Assembly: GCF_015751045.1 (NCBI RefSeq)
Contig: NZ_BNJW01000013.1
Coordinates: 18,142 to 82,141, forward strand
Source: Enterococcus lactis
GTDB taxonomy: Bacteria; Bacillota; Bacilli; Lactobacillales; Enterococcaceae
Reading direction: 5' to 3'
DNA: 64,000 bases
Made by a program: the position numbers and the translations under genes. The notes under the pieces are model-generated. The model was not told where the DNA came from, searched no databases, and saw nothing but the letters and a program-made list of their open reading frames with translations. Shown here piece after piece: positions 63,092 to 64,000 of the stretch. Position 1 is the first letter of the stretch. Each line of letters opens with the position of its first letter.

Positions 63092-63650
63092 CTACTTATT
63101 TTTGTCTTGTAATACAATCCTTGTATATAACCATGTCGTCAATACATAGTAGATGAAATACAATTCGAAGAAGATCGTAAATGGCACCTAAATATTTTTG
63201 TATGGATTTTGCATGAATAGACCAAACATTTGTAACCCGAACAAGACATGGACTACACCTAAGATTCCTGGTGCTAAGAATCACACACCTACTTCTCTAC
63301 GGATCGATTGTTTAAGCAATCTGCATATCGACCATTGAAAGCATTTGTGTATATTCACGAATACGAAAACTTAACTGGGACAAGGTGTAATTGTTCAACT
63401 TTTTCAATGAGATCTGTTCTGATTTCTTTAGTAATGATAAAAAGAAAATGATCACAATATGTAATAGCAACCCCTGCAATCACTTCTACAGTTTTCCCCC
63501 CATTAAAAAGATAATTGTAATCTTCTACAGGATAAGCCACAGGTCCACCAGAAACTTGTTTGAAATAGATTTCAAAGCTGACTTCTGTCTTGACTTCCTG
63601 CTCCTCTTTTTTCGTTTTATGGGAAAAAGCATGGAATGCGCTGCATCAGG
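63092..63650 (-). pseudogene. Decayed BceB-type (FtsX family) ABC transporter permease
   Basis: On the minus strand one frame reads LLKQSIRREVGV, TGA, FLAPGILGVVHVLFGLQMFG ... YKNI, TAG, VPFTIFFELYFIYYVLTTWLY and a stop at 63092-63094. This is the C-terminal end of bacitracin/lantibiotic-resistance permeases; the TAG stands where Trp is expected. Upstream, in another frame (63357-63630), SGGPVAYPVEDYNYLFNGGKTVEV and DLIEKVEQLHLVPVKF may be part of its extracellular domain. Only the C-terminal half is recognisable. Confidence 0.55.
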
Positions 63651-63768
63651 TATCGAGGCTTAGAAAAAATCAGGTGCATACGATGCTTGTTTTTGCCGAA
63701 ATGAATCTGAAAAAATTGGTCACTTGGCAGTGGGAGCATATGTCTTCATATTTTTTATTATACAAAAA

Positions 63769-63847
63769 TAGACAAAAGTATCAGTCTACACTCTTAGTAA
63801 AGAGGAAACTGATACTTTTGCCTACAGTATGATATTTCTTACATCTA
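63769..63847. repeat. Repeat shared with the 51.0-kb terminator region
   Basis: The 25 bases 63769-63793 are the exact reverse complement of 51025-51049. 63808-63826 repeats ACTGATACTTTTG-CTACA, and 63828-63847 repeats TATGATATTTCTTACATCT, in direct orientation. The left part also forms a 12-bp stem (AAAAGTATCAGT / ACTGATACTTTT). Confidence 0.7.
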
Positions 63848-63853
63848 CTTTTA

Positions 63854-63927
63854 CTCCGGCAGTAGGACTCGAACCTACGACATCATGATTAACAGTCATG
63901 CGCTACTACCAACTGAGCTATGCCGGA
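63854..63927 (-). tRNA. tRNA-Asn (GTT), copy next to 5S rRNA
   Basis: Identical to 49077-49150. It follows the 5S rRNA by about 9 bases on the minus strand, the usual end of an enterococcal rrn operon. Confidence 0.97.
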
Positions 63928-63936
63928 ATAACATCA

Positions 63937-64000
63937 GCGTGGCGACGTCCTACTCTCACAAGGGGCAACCCCTCACTACAATCGGCGCTAAGAAGCTTAA
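63937..64000 (-). rRNA. rrf: 5S ribosomal RNA, 3' part
   Basis: The minus strand reads TTAAGCTTCTTAGCGCCGAT ... GTAGTGAGGGGTTGCCCCTT ... GAGAGTAGGACGTCGCCACGC, the 3' half of a Firmicute 5S rRNA. The 5' part lies beyond the window. Confidence 0.95.

Noticed and set aside
63092..63853. Insertion-sequence remnant near the rrn end
   Set aside because: The readable pieces match an ABC permease and no transposase motif was seen, although shared short repeats with 51.0 kb remain unexplained.

Overview
The window reads as a chromosomal segment of a low-GC lactic acid bacterium, most likely Enterococcus and probably the E. faecium group. This rests on the gene content and order (glpQ-miaA-hflX-glnR-glnA, rho-murA2-fba-pyrG, rpoY-rnjA, valS T-box, ezrA), type B L31, and an rrn end carrying 5S-tRNA-Asn. 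The species is inferred from memory of gene order; no database was searched.

Layout. 1-3.4 kb: end of a TPM-domain membrane protein, a tandem block of intergenic repeats, a Crp/PrfA-like regulator divergent from a small protein and an MFS transporter with a perfect PrfA-type box between them, and a DUF2512 protein. 3.5-10.3 kb: an AT-rich accessory island. It holds an MFS exporter, remains of a PTS operon (promoter, cre and first codons only), a V8-like protease homologue that has lost catalytic residues, a small lipoprotein, an intact staphopain-like cysteine peptidase, a 54-residue membrane/coiled-coil protein, a broken thioredoxin-like protein, a broken precursor of a cysteine-rich hydrophobic peptide (probable Sec-exported, halocin-C8-like bacteriocin), and a divergent Rgg-type regulator. 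10.3-49 kb: core housekeeping genes (rpmE2, rho, murA2, fba, pyrG, glnA/glnR, hflX/miaA/glpQ, clpP, a heterodimeric ABC exporter, rpoY/rnjA, csp, radC, folC, valS, rex, thiI, a cysteine desulfurase, ezrA, asparaginase, acyl-ACP thioesterase, pepC) with well preserved control elements: a pyrG reiterative-transcription attenuator, a GlnR box, a CtsR operator, a valS T-box and a Rex-like site. 49-64 kb: tRNA-Asn, tRNA-Thr, two gene remnants, a LicT-controlled beta-glucoside operon, an agmatine deiminase operon with two deiminase copies and an RpiR-type regulator, a decayed BceB-type permease, a second identical tRNA-Asn and the 3' end of a 5S rRNA.

How the genes work together. The agmatine operon imports agmatine, deiminates it to carbamoylputrescine, splits that to putrescine and carbamoyl phosphate (ptcA) and makes ATP with carbamate kinase. 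Here the antiporter and first deiminase are read as one 826-residue protein because a run of nine A removes the antiporter stop codon. The beta-glucoside operon pairs a PTS permease with a 6-phospho-beta-glucosidase under antitermination and catabolite control. The 3.5-10.3 kb island looks like a peptide-bacteriocin locus in decay whose protease, possible inhibitor, exporter and regulator genes remain open.

Dispersed across the core are about seven copies of a modular intergenic hairpin repeat bounded by GAGG-TGTGA / TCACAACCTC ends; these commonly sit where terminators are expected.
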